Assembly (NCBI GenBank): GCA_905221605.1
Contig: CAJNDS010002702.1
Span: 45,001-72,500 of the forward strand
Direction: 5' to 3'
Source of the DNA: Symbiodinium natans
Lineage: Eukaryota; Sar; Dinophyceae; Suessiales; Symbiodiniaceae
DNA: 27,500 nucleotides
Positions within the stretch are counted from its first letter, which is position 1; every line of letters begins with the position of its first letter. The position numbers and the translations under genes are program-made. The notes beneath the pieces are model-generated. The model was not told where the DNA came from, did no database searches, and was given only the letters and a program-made list of their open reading frames with translations. Below are positions 18,965 through 27,500 of this stretch, piece after piece.

Positions 18965-21900
18965 GTAGGTCTGCGTCCTAACCTTAAATCCTGAGCCCAG
19001 ACTTTGAAGGGCTTGGCATTAAGCCCTAAACCCTAAACCCTAAACCCTAAAACCCTAAACCCTAAACCCTAAACCCTAAACCCTAACACCCTAAACCCTA
19101 AACCCTAAACCCTAAACCCTAAAACCCTAAACCCTAAACCCTAAACCCTAAACCCTAAACCCTAAACCCTAAACCCTAAAACCCTAAACCCTAAACCCTA
19201 AACCCTAAACCCTAAACCCTAAATTGGATGCTGAGGTGGGCTTCGCTTCACTGCTCAGCCTGGGCAAGGACACCGGCAGTCGCATTCGCAACATCTCCAG
19301 CATCCAATTTAGGGTTTAGGGTTTAGGGTTTAGGGTTTAGGGTTTAGGGTTTAGGGTTTTAGGGTTTAGGGTTTAAGGGCTCAATGCCAAGGGGCCCCAA
19401 AACTTCGCTGAATCGAGGAGCCTTTAAGATCGGGGCTTTGAGATTTTGGGAGTATTCAAAGAGGGGGTGTTTTAGGCACTTTTGGTTCTTCGCGCTCGTT
19501 CAACTCTGTTTCTGCTTTGCGACTCGAGCTTGGTGTTCCGTGCAGGGCGTCATCCAAGGCAGCTGGGGATTCAGACACAACCAGCTCGGTGACGCATCCT
19601 GCAAGCTTCTGGCAAAGGCGCCTTTGCTAGTATGTTCATGATGCTCTGAACCTGGTGCTGGCTTCATGTTTAGGGTTTAGGGTTTAGGGTTTAGGGTTAT
19701 GTCTTCATGTCGGAAGGCTCTTGATCCAGAAGCCATCGGTGCGCCGAACCGTCTCAACGTCTGGGATTTGCGCACGAACAAGATCGGCCACCTGACATAT
19801 CTGAGAACGCACCTTTCAGCAAGAGGAGTCCCAGCGATGCAGATGCCCCTGCGCAAGGCTTAGAAGGCTGCAAAGCCTTGGCACCTGTCTTAGCGCCAGT
19901 GCACTGCAATCACGAAAAGGAACCCACGACTGCTGCAGCTGCAGCCGTTTTTGGAAACAAGGTGCCCGTCATCGGATACATGGAGGTGGCTCGACTTGGA
20001 TGCAACCCCTTGGGTGATGCCGGGGCATCTCATCTCAGACGAGTCTTCTTGTTCTGCTTTATTCTTGCAATGCCCACGGTTTAAGCTCGAGGCCCTTTAG
20101 ATGAGTCTTGCTATGCTGCTTTCTTCTTGCAATGCTCAAAGGGTTTAAGCTCGAAACCCTAAACCCTGAAGTCCTAGTTTCTCCGAGCACCCGAGGGGGA
20201 GCAGCTGGCCAATGGCCTCGGCCGAAGCCTCCGCATCCTTGCGCTACGGCCGCAGTCGGCCATGTGTGGTTCATGAGGGTCCCTTTTGGTGGGGGTCCTT
20301 GTTTCCTATACCATCGTGCCATATCCTAGTAAGAACTCCCGAGGATGCCAGGTGTTACTGCTACATCCGCTCTCAGAGTACTAGGGCCTGGGGTTTGGGA
20401 ACTCTGGGGGAGCTGCTTGAGGCAAGCATTGCACAAGTGACTGCAAGGTTGTTACTGTGGAACATGGGTTTAGGGGTAGCATGTTCGAGAAGTTGGTGTT
20501 CTAAGGCAACCTCTTTGCTTGTTGGACGTTGGGCTGGATTGGATTTCGAAGAGCAGTTGCCAACATCACCACCTCCAATCCGTAAAGAGCACCAACAGCT
20601 CACGGGAATTTGTGAAGACCCTTGCAGTCACTGGCCGCAATGATAGTTAAGAAAGACCGGAACCCTGCTTCGATTGTTTCAGCTAAGGACCTCCGACAAG
20701 CAGAGCTGGGCGAGGCAAAGTAAACTTGCGATGAGATTCGAGTTGCAGAATTTCTTCTTGTTTCAGGGTGACGGCGTGTCCGCGTATCGGCCTTGGGGTG
20801 TAGATCCCTTCCAGGGTGACCCCCCGATCGGCTTGTCGACACTGTGTTATACCGTCTGGGGGCCGAACAGCGTATCGGCGCACCTCCTCCCGGGGCGGGG
20901 GGCAGGGGGGGGGGGGGGGGAGACATGGGGGATCGGTGCACAGCGATTCTGCCGCTGGCTTCAGCGATTCTGCCGCTGGCTTCGTTCTACTCGGCAGCTC
21001 AGCAACGCGGTGTCAACTGCGCCGTGGCTAGCCACGGCACCTAGGTGTTTATGCACGCCAGACTTCGATTTGTCCATGCTGCGGACTCCACTGTCGGCCG
21101 AGCAAAAGTTAGTAGGGAATGAGGGAATGAGGTACCCTATGTCCCTTTTTCTACCCTTTCAGGGATTATATAGGGTACCTCATTCCCTCATTTCCTACTA
21201 ACCAACAGTAAGTTGTGCCCAAAACCAGCACCGGTCTGAGGCAGTTCTTATGCAAGAATCATAGTACTTAAGACAGCTACATGGTCGCTTCTCAAAAGTA
21301 TGGTCTATCTTGGGATCTTTATTCTAAGGCGACCCAAAACTCTTTAGGGCACCCAAAAAGACCAACCCTAAACCCTAAACCCTAAACCCTAAACCCTAAA
21401 CCCTAAACCCTAAACCCTAAACCCTAAACCCTAAACCCTAAACCCTATAAACCCTAAACCCTACACCCTAAACCCTAGACCCCAAACCACCCTAAGCTGA
21501 CCATGTGAAGCACGTGAAGTCGTGTGCTTTGTACGGTTTGCCGTGGGCCAGGCGGCAACGCTCGCCCTCGGAAGAAAGCTCCGGGATGCAGCAACACTGC
21601 AGGCAGCTGGGTTTAGGAGTCTACGGTTTAGGGTTTAGGAGTTGAGGGGTTTAGGGTTTAGGGTTTAGGGTTTAGGGTTCAGGGGGTTTAGGGCTTCGGT
21701 GCTGGGCGCTTGTCTGTTAAATGAATGTAAACTTTCGAGACGCTTGTCCCTGAAGCTTTGAGCTTCATCTTAGTCCTTAATTCCGTGAAGTCTATTCCCT
21801 GAACAATTAAAGAGTGGGGTCCTTAAATCCTAGAGAGGCGTAGCAATATGCATTTTTCCTAGACCCTATTTCCTGAGTCCTGTTCCCTAAACGCTAAAGA

Positions 21901-24463
21901 GTGGGGTCCTTTACTCCGGAAGAGGCGTAGCAATAGGCTTACTTCTCCTAAGTCTTATTCCCTCAATCTTAGTTCCTACATCCTCTTCGCCAATAAAACA
22001 GTTCAATCCTCTTCCCTCCACCCCTTTCGCAAAATCATATCATAAAGCGCAGGATGCCCCCCTCCTCTTGCTTGAAGCCTAAAATCCTCAAGCGGGGGGG
22101 GGGGGAGACCTTGTTCGCAAAAAAGCCCTAAAGTCCTAACTCAAGGGGGGATCGCTGAGTCTTTTCCTTTTGTGTCGTATTCTCTAAATTAAATGGGGGG
22201 TCTATGAAAATTGGGGCGCCCTTTTTGGGTCCCTTGAAGGGGATTCTATTCTATTTGGGGTTTTGGGAAGTACCCAAATCCTGGTCCATGAAGCCTAAAG
22301 ACTAAAGAGGGGGGCCCCTGAATCCTAAAGAGGGGGGCCTTAAAGGGAGAGCCCCGAAGTTCTCACCGCTAAATCATTACCAAAAATACTTTTCGCGACA
22401 TCCTAAAAAAGTGGGATCCCTAAATCGTATTCCTTTAACTCTTCTTCCCTACCAGTAGTTTCTACTCGTTTGGGTTGGGGGGTGGGGGGTGGGGGGTGGT
22501 GGGGGGGTGTTGGGGGGTGGGGGGGGGAGGGTATGAAAAAGCAAACTCTTCTCTTCAAGATTTAGGGATCCCTCCTATCAAGATTTAAGGAATCCAATTT
22601 TGATTCTTTGAATCCAAATGGTTTGGGAGTTTTAGGGATAGGATGCAGGATTTCAGGACTCCACTCTGAAGGGCTTAGTGAATCAGATTAAGGGAATAAG
22701 ACCTATAGTCACTCTTGAGGATCTAGCGACAAGGTGCAGGGAATAGGATGCCTTTGGGATTTTCACGGAACCTCCCTTTAGGGACCACTCTTTAGGATTT
22801 AGTGATTTCAGAATAGGATGCCTTGGATGCTTATTTTGGGATTTAGAGACCCCCTCTTTAGGGTTTAGGGAGCAGGAAAAGATTAAGGACAGATGTAGGG
22901 AATAAGATTTCATGTTGTTTAGGATTTGGCACAAGGATGTATAGGGAATGGTACTGGTATTAGCCTTTGGGATTTTAAGGGACGTTCTCAAGGTGTAGAG
23001 ATGCACGGTGCACGATGCCGTCGTGAAACTGGGGGGGCGGCGGGGGCCCCCCACCCCTCCCCCCTCTCCCCTCACCCCTCCCCCACCCTTCCCTTGCTTA
23101 AAAGCAACCCAAATGCTTGTAATACCATGACATGTACCAAGAGCAACAGACATGATAATCTGAGGCTCAAGCCTTATGTGCAAACAGGCGCCCGTAGTGT
23201 CCTTTCCCTGCAGCGTCCTTTCTGTAGAGTTTAGGGTTTAGGTTTAGGGTTCAATGTTCGGTGCCCTCAGCTACTCACATGCAGGAGCTGCTTCTGTCTG
23301 GAAACAACATCGGGCCAGCTGGGGCACAGGCTCTGGCAGAAGGCTTCTCGGAACAACCAGATGGTTGGATACATACGGCCTAAACCCACAACCTTGCGCC
23401 ATCTTGCCGCCCCCCCCCTTAACAAAAGGTATATATATATACATATATATATATGTATACATATATATATATATCTCTATATGCAAAGAAAAAGAAAACC
23501 TAATCTCCCCCCCTTAAAAAGTCTTGAATCCTAAGCCCGAAGCCATGTTGAACCCCCCCCCCCTCCCAAAACCCGAAGCCCCTATTAACCTTCGACCATC
23601 TTGAGCCCTAAGCGCATGCTGGCAGGCTGGGCTTGGATCTCTTCTTTGAGACACGTCGACTTGTCGGGCAACATGTCCATTGGAAGGGAGGGGGTGGATC
23701 TCCTCACGGACGAGATGCCCTTCTGGCAGCAGGCGCGATGGGCCCGGAACGCTGAAGCCCAACTCGCGCAACAACCGCTGCGCAAAGATCTCCGCGAGCC
23801 CTAACCCTGGCCTTGCTGCCGCCTGCTTTGCAGGGGCCATTTAGGCTCGCCCTTGCCAGCATCGGCTGCGAGGCTCCTCTTTCCTTGTGCACGTTGCACC
23901 TTGACTTTGCTGTGCGATGCTCCAATGTCAAAGCACCTGCCTCACAGGACGAGGGAGCAAAGAAGTTGGCTGCCGTACTGAGAAAGAATCCACGCAAAGG
24001 CCGTGTTCCTGGGTTCCTCTAACTATGTCTATGCAACGACTATGATTATGATTGTTGACGTTAGTATTCTTATTGCGCTCATACTTCATTGCAATGGAAG
24101 CACTGTTGTGTGCTTGTGCATTGGGTAATGTTGGATACAGTGGCTGCTCATCCTGTCCCAGCCTGCGGTTGTTGTTGCAGTGCCAGGACGAGGTTGGACC
24201 ATTGAACTCCAGAACAACCCGATCAGCGCGTGTCTCAAAGCTGGCTTGTGGGGGCTTGCTCTATTGACGTGGCCCTGTCTGGGGTATTGTGCACTTGTTG
24301 GAATGAGGCTTTCGATCATGACCCTAAACTCAGGCAGCTTGCTGAAGCTGGAGATTTCCAGGTTGCTGGAGGAGGCGCCGGACACGACAAGCTGGCATCT
24401 TGCACCTCCCCTGGGTTCAAGGACTGCCGCCCCGAGGACATCTACTCCGCAAGGCGGAAATGA
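18465..24463 (+). CDS. Long LRR (ribonuclease-inhibitor-type) gene split into many small exons
   Basis: At least ten exons encode leucine-rich repeats of the LxxLxLxxNxIxxxGxxxLA type with 28-30 residues per repeat, the register of ribonuclease-inhibitor/NLRC-like LRR proteins. They run from the acceptor at 18464 to TGA 24461-24463. There is no NACHT, kinase or signal peptide in view, and no clear 5' end: the first exon seen may have an upstream partner. Each exon holds about one repeat or half of one. Introns range from about 50 to 1680 bases and contain telomere-type repeats, a MITE, and (TA)n and poly-G tracts. Most donors appear to be GC, with short direct repeats at both splice sites. 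Some LRR halves expected between 20250 and 21550 were not found, so exons are missing from this list or the gene is partly decayed. LRR proteins of this class mediate protein binding; the partner is unknown. Confidence 0.65.
19021..19377. repeat. Head-to-head telomeric inverted repeat with an exon-like loop
   Basis: The left arm, 19021-19224, is about 28 CCCTAAA units (several with an extra A). The right arm, 19309-19377, is about nine TTTAGGG units. At the centre CCCTAAATTGGATGCTG (19217-19233) is exactly inverted as CAGCATCCAATTTAGGG (19298-19314), leaving a 64-base loop. The loop is GC-rich and reads GFASLLSLGKDTGSRIRN in one frame, with AG before and a coding-like composition. It may be an LRR-gene exon. 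In RNA the arms could form a long hairpin. Confidence 0.85.
19546..20250 (+). CDS. LRR gene: middle exons
   Basis: Exons inferred: 19546-19617 (FRHNQLGDASCKLLAK, donor GCGCCT); 19717-19786 (PNRLNVWDLRTNKIG, donor GCCACC); 19843 to about 19900 (AQGLEGCKALAPVLAP); about 19985-20035 (VARLGCNPLGDAGASHL); and 20196 to about 20246 (GEQLANGLGRSLRILAL). Joining 19786 to 19843 in phase gives NKIGDAPAQGLEGCKALA, a complete N-x-I-G-D half-repeat. A TTTAGGG block (19667-19700) lies in the second intron. Exon ends after 19900 are uncertain. Confidence 0.55.
20036..20165 (+). repeat. Tandem duplication of about 65 bp
   Basis: CGAGTCTTCTTGTTCTGCTT to GGTTTAAGCTCGAGGCCCT (about 20040-20098) is repeated in diverged form at about 20101-20165 (GAGTCTTGCTATGCTGCTTT to GGTTTAAGCTCGAAACCCT). 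The second copy ends in the near-palindrome GGGTTTAAGCTCGAAACCC and runs into CCCTAAA units. Confidence 0.6.
20251..21107. other. LRR-gene intron or spacer
   Basis: No LRR motif is recognisable. The ORF at 20674-21201 (175 codons) runs through a poly-G tract (about 20887-20920) and a tandem GCGATTCTGCCGCTGGCTTC pair (20942 and 20963), so it is probably not coding over its length. Confidence 0.35.
21108..21202. mobile_element. MITE-like perfect hairpin element
   Basis: The left arm 21108-21140 begins GTTAGTAGGGAATGAGGGAA. The right arm 21170-21202 is its inverted copy with a single mismatch in 33 bases. The loop is 29 bases. The TTAGTAGGGA at the arm end resembles the arm core of the 14607-14705 element, suggesting a related family. 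Confidence 0.65.
21361..21681. repeat. Second head-to-head telomeric repeat pair, enclosing an LRR exon
   Basis: CCCTAAA units (about 16, 21364-21485, a few variants) are followed by about 125 bases of unique sequence, then TTTAGGG units (21611-21681, with GTTGAGGGG and GTTCAGGGG interruptions). The LRR exon 21552-21602 sits between the two oppositely oriented blocks. In this pair the unique flanks are not themselves inverted, unlike the 19217/19314 junction. Confidence 0.8.
21552..23342 (+). CDS. LRR gene: exons 21552-21602 and 23285-23342
   Basis: The first exon encodes AATLALGRKLRDAATLQ between CCAG|GCGG and CTGCAG|GCAGCT (GC donor). The second, after ACATGCAG, encodes ELLLSGNNIGPAGAQALAE plus the first base of the next codon before a GC donor (GCTTCT). 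Joined in phase they give ATLQ-ELLLSGNNIGPAG, an ideal LRR consensus. Joining on to 23626 gives exactly 28 residues from LQELLL to LRHVDL. The intron between is about 1.68 kb and holds telomere-type and degenerate repeats. Confidence 0.7.
21690..22925. other. Degenerate, polarity-switching repeat landscape inside an LRR intron
   Basis: From about 21760 to 22440 the sequence is full of CCCTAAA-like remnants (CCTTAAATCC, CCTAAAGAG, ATTCCCTGA). From about 22555 to 22890 it holds their reverse complements (GATTTAGGGATC, TTTAAGGAATCC, GGGTTTAGGGAG). A G-tract of (GGGGGGT)n type at about 22475-22530 lies at the switch. An 88-bp tandem copy is visible: AAAGAGTGGGGTCCTTAAAT at about 21809 and AAAGAGTGGGGTCCTTTACT at about 21897, both followed by GAGGCGTAGCAATA. 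No gene is supported. Confidence 0.5.
23405..23480. repeat. (TA)n/(ATAC)n microsatellite
   Basis: TATATATATACATATATATA and following bases up to TATCTCTATATG, in an LRR-gene intron. It is preceded by a C-tract at 23410. Confidence 0.8.
23626..24463 (+). CDS. LRR gene: last exons and stop
   Basis: The exon from 23626 (after CTGGCAG) encodes WAWISSLRHVDLSGNMSIG then REGVDLLTDEM, ending near 23725-23735 at a GC donor. The exon about 23875-24001 encodes PLSLCTLHLDFAV and DEGAKKLAAVLRKNPRK. The exon from about 24193 encodes WTIELQNNPISA. The terminal exon from about 24335 encodes RQLAEAGDFQVAGGGAGHD, then FKDCRPEDIYSARRK and TGA (24461-24463). The repeats become less regular towards the C-terminus, as is usual for a capping region. 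The join 24001/24193 (AAAG|GCC...GAG|GTTGG) is in phase. Confidence 0.55.
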
Positions 24464-24481
24464 CGCAGGGAGTATCGAATA

Positions 24482-24595
24482 AGCCCTAAACCCTAAACCC
24501 GAAACCCTAAACCCTAAGCCCTAAACCCTAAACCCTCAACCCTCAACCCTCAACCCTCAACCCTAAACCCTAAACCCTAAACCCTAAACCCTAGG
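24482..24595 (-). repeat. CCCTAAA telomere-type array after the LRR gene
   Basis: About 16 units, with a block of four CCCTCAA variants (about 24533-24560), starting 19 bases after the LRR stop codon. Confidence 0.8.
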
Positions 24596-24719
24596 CCTCA
24601 TGAACTCCAAACCCCTGAGCCCTGTCAGCCCAAAAACCTTGAACCGTTTCCACGGAGACGCTGCGAGCGCGGACCCGACTCCGCTGCTGAGGCCCCTATA
24701 GGAGGCATCCGGGGCTGAC

Positions 24720-25960
24720 CATACACCACTAATTGCTTAAGAACCCCAAAAAGAATAGAAAAGATTCTTCCTGATTAAGGGTAGTATAGGGATTATTGTT
24801 TTTTGTTTTTTTAATTGCTAGTTTTGGGGATCTTAAGCAAATAGGAGTACAGTGTTTCATGTCATTGTCATTGTGTACTACGATATTGTGGTCGTTATAA
24901 TATATCAGCACAATACTATCTGAGTTTATTTCATATTTCTATGTGATGCGATTTTCTCTTGTTATATTAATATTTATTCCAATTTTTATCAACGTACTTT
25001 AATATCCTACTAGTTGATTATTCGATTCTATTGTTCTATGGTTCTGATGTTCGATTCTTCGATTGTTCTATTTTTCTAGTTTTCTGTTATTCATTTTCTA
25101 CTCGTGTCTTCATATTATGATTATATTCTTATATTATGTCGTTCTAGTACTGGTGTATTCGAGTATTCTATTCTTCTATAGGATTACAACTTTTTCAATG
25201 CTCTATTTTTCCTGGTTAGATGAATACACGAAGATATTGTTATATTGTTATATTGGAATATTTAGTATTGTTATATAAATATATTCGCATATTCTTATAT
25301 GACTATATTTGTATAGCATGTTACTGTTCTATTATCTTTTTGTACTATGTTTTCTTCGTTTTGCTCTGTTATTAGCGATATTTTTAGAGTTTTGTACCAT
25401 TGTAGTAGTATGTTAGTATAGCATTAAATTTTGATATTAGTACCTTGTTAGCTTTATAAATCTTGTTTTGTTATGGCATTATCAGATTAGTATATTACCA
25501 TATTCTTTGTACATATTAGATTGTTTATACTGTCCGATAATAGTATCACCATCTTAGTATATTACTATCTTAGTATATTAGTAGACTTCTACATGTCGTA
25601 GTGTAGTACTGTATGTTTCGGACAATCTTACATTATGAATATTCATCAGATTCTTAATATTATTCATGTTATTCATATTCTGAGAAGTATCAAGATTAGT
25701 AAAATTTTTTGGTCTTGTTCATATTCGGAATATGGTTAATCTGATTAATATGATGAATCTGAGGAATATGATGAATATGATGAATGTGATAAATGTGATC
25801 AATGCTTTTAATATGATGAATACTAATTCTTCTTAATCTCATTGACATGGTTAGTGTTCTCAATGTAGTTAATATTTGTACTATGAACATGTCTAGTGTT
25901 TTTGATATGCTTTATCTTCTTATTCCAGTTCTACTTCATCATATTACGTTAACTGTACCT
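24720..25960. repeat. 1.2 kb AT-rich island
   Basis: The base composition drops abruptly to strongly AT-rich. It is made of diverged short words: TATTGTTATATTG, TTCTATTGTTCTA, TTAGTATATTAC, and (GAATATGAT)n-like copies at 25755-25815. The ORFs (60-70 codons) are I/Y/S/F-rich and carry no motif. It is flanked by normal-composition DNA on both sides. It could be expanded simple repeat, or inserted AT-rich DNA of organelle or viral origin; no organelle gene was recognised. Confidence 0.65.
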
Positions 25961-26060
25961 GATATAGCCCCCTTTGTCAGGGAAGCACTCCCATCGAGGC
26001 TTCCTCCCTTGTTCCTGGCATTGAGACCTCGCAAGCCTCGCAAATCAAAGGAAAGCAAGT

Positions 26061-26082
26061 ACTAACAGTCCTTAGTAGGGAT
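26061..26082 (+). mobile_element. Solo arm of the 14607-14705 inverted-repeat family
   Basis: ACTAACAGTCCTTAGTAGGG followed by AT is an exact match, on the opposite strand, to the right arm at 14666-14687. No complete second arm is seen downstream (only a weak GTCCCTAATGATGGTTG). Confidence 0.6.
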
Positions 26083-26542
26083 TATAGTACCCCTGTTATC
26101 GTCCCTAATGATGGTTGCCCAGCCTCCATGGCCAGCATTAGTTAGGTGCACCGAGTCTGTTCTGCTAAGCAGAGAATGACCGTGCTGACATTATCAACGG
26201 GCGGTAGCACGCCGAGGCATGCTGCCCCAAAAATCTGAACTCAACAAGTCTAGAACGCGCTTTCCTGGGCGCTGTGGGTGCGTGTACAGTTCGACTTCCA
26301 CCGTCCGTACAGGCCTCTGAGCAGGCCTCCCTTGCCTAAGAACAGCATCGTTTGCTCCATGATAAGAAGAGCAGGCTTTAGGCTTTAGGGTTTAGGGAAG
26401 CTGGTAGTGTCCTTCTTTTCTCATTCTTCTCGATCTGCACTGGTTTGCATATTATCGAACTATAGGTGTCCGATGTGCCAACTCCCAGAGGAACTGCCAC
26501 GCTCACGAACCCGGCGATTTGTTGGATCTTCGTGGGAATCAG
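26083..26542. other. Spacer or intron before the coiled-coil gene exons
   Basis: Contains a short TTTAGGG piece (26375-26398). The frame 26466-26542 (VSDVPTPRGTATLTNPAI) is continuous with the exon starting at 26543 and could be coding; an alternative frame gives CHAHEPGDLLDLRGNQ. Confidence 0.35.
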
Positions 26543-27257
26543 GTATGTTGAAGCGCAGAAGGCCCGAAAGAAGTACGAGGATGGTCAGGGGCGTGTTTGT
26601 TCTTCTCATGTCTTTGTTGGGGGAGAGTCTCTTTTTCCAGGGTTTTGGGGTCTAAAGTTTGAGGTCATGGAGATTTTAAAGTTTTGGGCCTGAGCGAGAG
26701 GAGCTTCGGACGAAAGAGGAGGAGCGACAAAGGCGTCTGGTCGATCAGGCGCTTTGCAACTGGGGGCGGTTGACAGTTCGGATCCCCCACTGCGTTAGCT
26801 TTTGTTAGTCGAACCCCCCTTGGAAGAACTCTGACCTAGAACAACCCCCGTGCCCTGAGGGTTCAGGGTAAGCAAACCTGAGATCCGCAAGCCGGCCTGA
26901 ATCGCCAGAGGGGCGCGCTAGCTAAGCATTCCAGCCTGCGGAGGCCCAGCAGCATGAGATGATGGAGGTGGAGCAGGCAGGGGTCTCGGGTTTGTAGCTT
27001 CAGGGCTGTGTTTTTCCGCCCTCTCAGGCCCAGCGTGCCCAGTTTCTCGGATTCTCCAACGCCTGGGACAAGTACATGGCGCGGCGCCTAAAGCCATGAA
27101 ATGCCTTTATAGGGATTCCTAAGCCCTAAGCCCCAGGCATTTGAAGTTCGCCCCCCCCCCCCCCCCCCCCCAAAGCCGGGTGCCTCCTGAGGCAGACTAC
27201 GAGTCCACGGCATACATGAGCCTCGAGCGGCTCAAGGCCCAACGATTCGCACTCTGA
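26543..27257 (+). CDS. C-terminal exons of a charged, probably coiled-coil protein
   Basis: Exons: 26543-26583 (YVEAQKARKKYED, donor GTCAGG); 26699-26748 (EELRTKEEERQRRLVDQ, donor GCGCTT); 27028-27092 (AQRAQFLGFSNAWDKYMARR, donor GCCATG); and 27176-27257 (VPPEADYESTAYMSLERLK, then AQRFAL and TGA 27255-27257). All joins are in phase (1, 0, 2). The two GC-donor introns share CAGGC and AAAGCC respectively at both ends, so the direct repeats leave the exact cut ambiguous without changing the protein. The region is K/E/R/Q-rich and likely helical. No family is recognised, and the N-terminal part of the gene lies upstream and was not resolved. Confidence 0.6.
27151..27171. repeat. Poly-C tract (21 C) acting as the intron's pyrimidine tract
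   Basis: An uninterrupted run of 21 C directly before AAAG, the acceptor of the last exon. It may serve as the polypyrimidine tract of the intron 27093-27175. Confidence 0.75.
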
Positions 27258-27285
27258 GGGGCCTTGAAAAGGCTCCCGAAACAAA

Positions 27286-27402
27286 ATATGCCCTAGCCAA
27301 GAGTAGGATCTTCATGGGTGTGGATATTCCCCCCCAAAAAGGGGTTTTGAACAACATATACCCCAACCAAGAGTAGGATCCTCATGGGTGGTGGAGTATT
27401 CC
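27286..27402 (+). repeat. Direct repeat pair, 70 bp apart
   Basis: CCAAGAGTAGGATCTTCATG and flanks (27286-27330) recur as CCAAGAGTAGGATCCTCATG and flanks (27356-27402), separated by a C/A tract. It lies after the stop of the coiled-coil gene; no gene was seen to the window end. Confidence 0.75.
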
Positions 27403-27500
27403 TCACATTTGGGACCGTCTGTCACTTTGGGGCTCCGGGTTCTGTCCAGGAGCAGCATGGCGAAGAGCTGGGACGGTTTCAGGACACCCTGCCAAGCTTT

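Noticed and set aside
19021-19224. True chromosome end
   Set aside because: Telomere-type units are flanked by genes on both sides and face an inverted copy, so they are interstitial.
20674-21201. 175-codon + strand ORF
   Set aside because: Runs through a poly-G tract, a tandem 21-mer pair and the arm of the hairpin element; frames change character along it.
23254-23517. 87-codon ORF ending in a YIYIYI run
   Set aside because: The tail is a (TA)n microsatellite; the real coding part is the LRR exon 23285-23342 in another frame.

Overview
This window looks like nuclear DNA of a dinoflagellate, probably of the Symbiodiniaceae/Suessiales kind. Four observations support this. Coding exons are short and GC3-rich and sit in long non-coding sequence. 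Several exon joins need GC (once possibly GG/GA) splice donors, usually with AG|G-type acceptors. TTTAGGG/CCCTAAA plant-type telomere repeats are scattered through introns and spacers, up to about 200 bp long. The predicted proteins (multi-pass TIR-like protein, EF-hand, RING-H2, ribonuclease-inhibitor-type LRR) belong to families common in such genomes. No bacterial operon structure, CRISPR array, rRNA or tRNA gene was found. The taxon is inferred from style, not from a marker gene.

Layout, left to right, with every recognised gene on the + strand. (1) 2-1806: 3' part of a multi-pass membrane protein with a TIR-like segment. (2) 2656-3678: a decayed reading frame with stops, then about 1.5 kb without a convincing gene. 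(3) 5194-7158: a five-exon gene for a divergent ArsA/GET3-like protein with a degenerate P-loop, followed by an orphan terminal exon at 7212-7316. (4) 7320-9390: spacer with telomere-type repeats, an AT-rich island, one possible ORF and a microsatellite-flanked hairpin. (5) 9393-12740: 3.3 kb of G-rich minisatellite. (6) 12792-14291: gene for a small membrane protein with EF-hand exons. (7) 14607-15339: two short inverted-repeat elements. (8) 15638-17398: RING-H2 (E3 ligase-like) gene. (9) 18465-24463: a long LRR gene whose small exons are separated by introns full of telomere-type repeats, including two exons or candidate exons lying inside head-to-head telomeric inverted repeats. (10) 24720-25960: AT-rich island. 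(11) 26543-27257: last four exons of a gene with a charged, probably coiled-coil, C-terminus.

The genes do not form an obvious pathway; the parallel orientation fits the unidirectional gene clusters known from dinoflagellates. Exon joins were worked out by hand from reading frame, phase and splice signals. The best supported are 21602/23285 and 23342/23626 (they keep the LRR repeat register), 16145/16288 and 16328/16571 (they complete the RING ligand series), and 27092/27176. Others are marked as uncertain. The most noteworthy structures are the telomere-repeat hairpins around LRR exons, the P-loop-degenerate ArsA/GET3-like protein, the G-rich minisatellite, and a small family of inverted-repeat elements built on an ACTAACAGTCCTTAGTAGGGAT arm.
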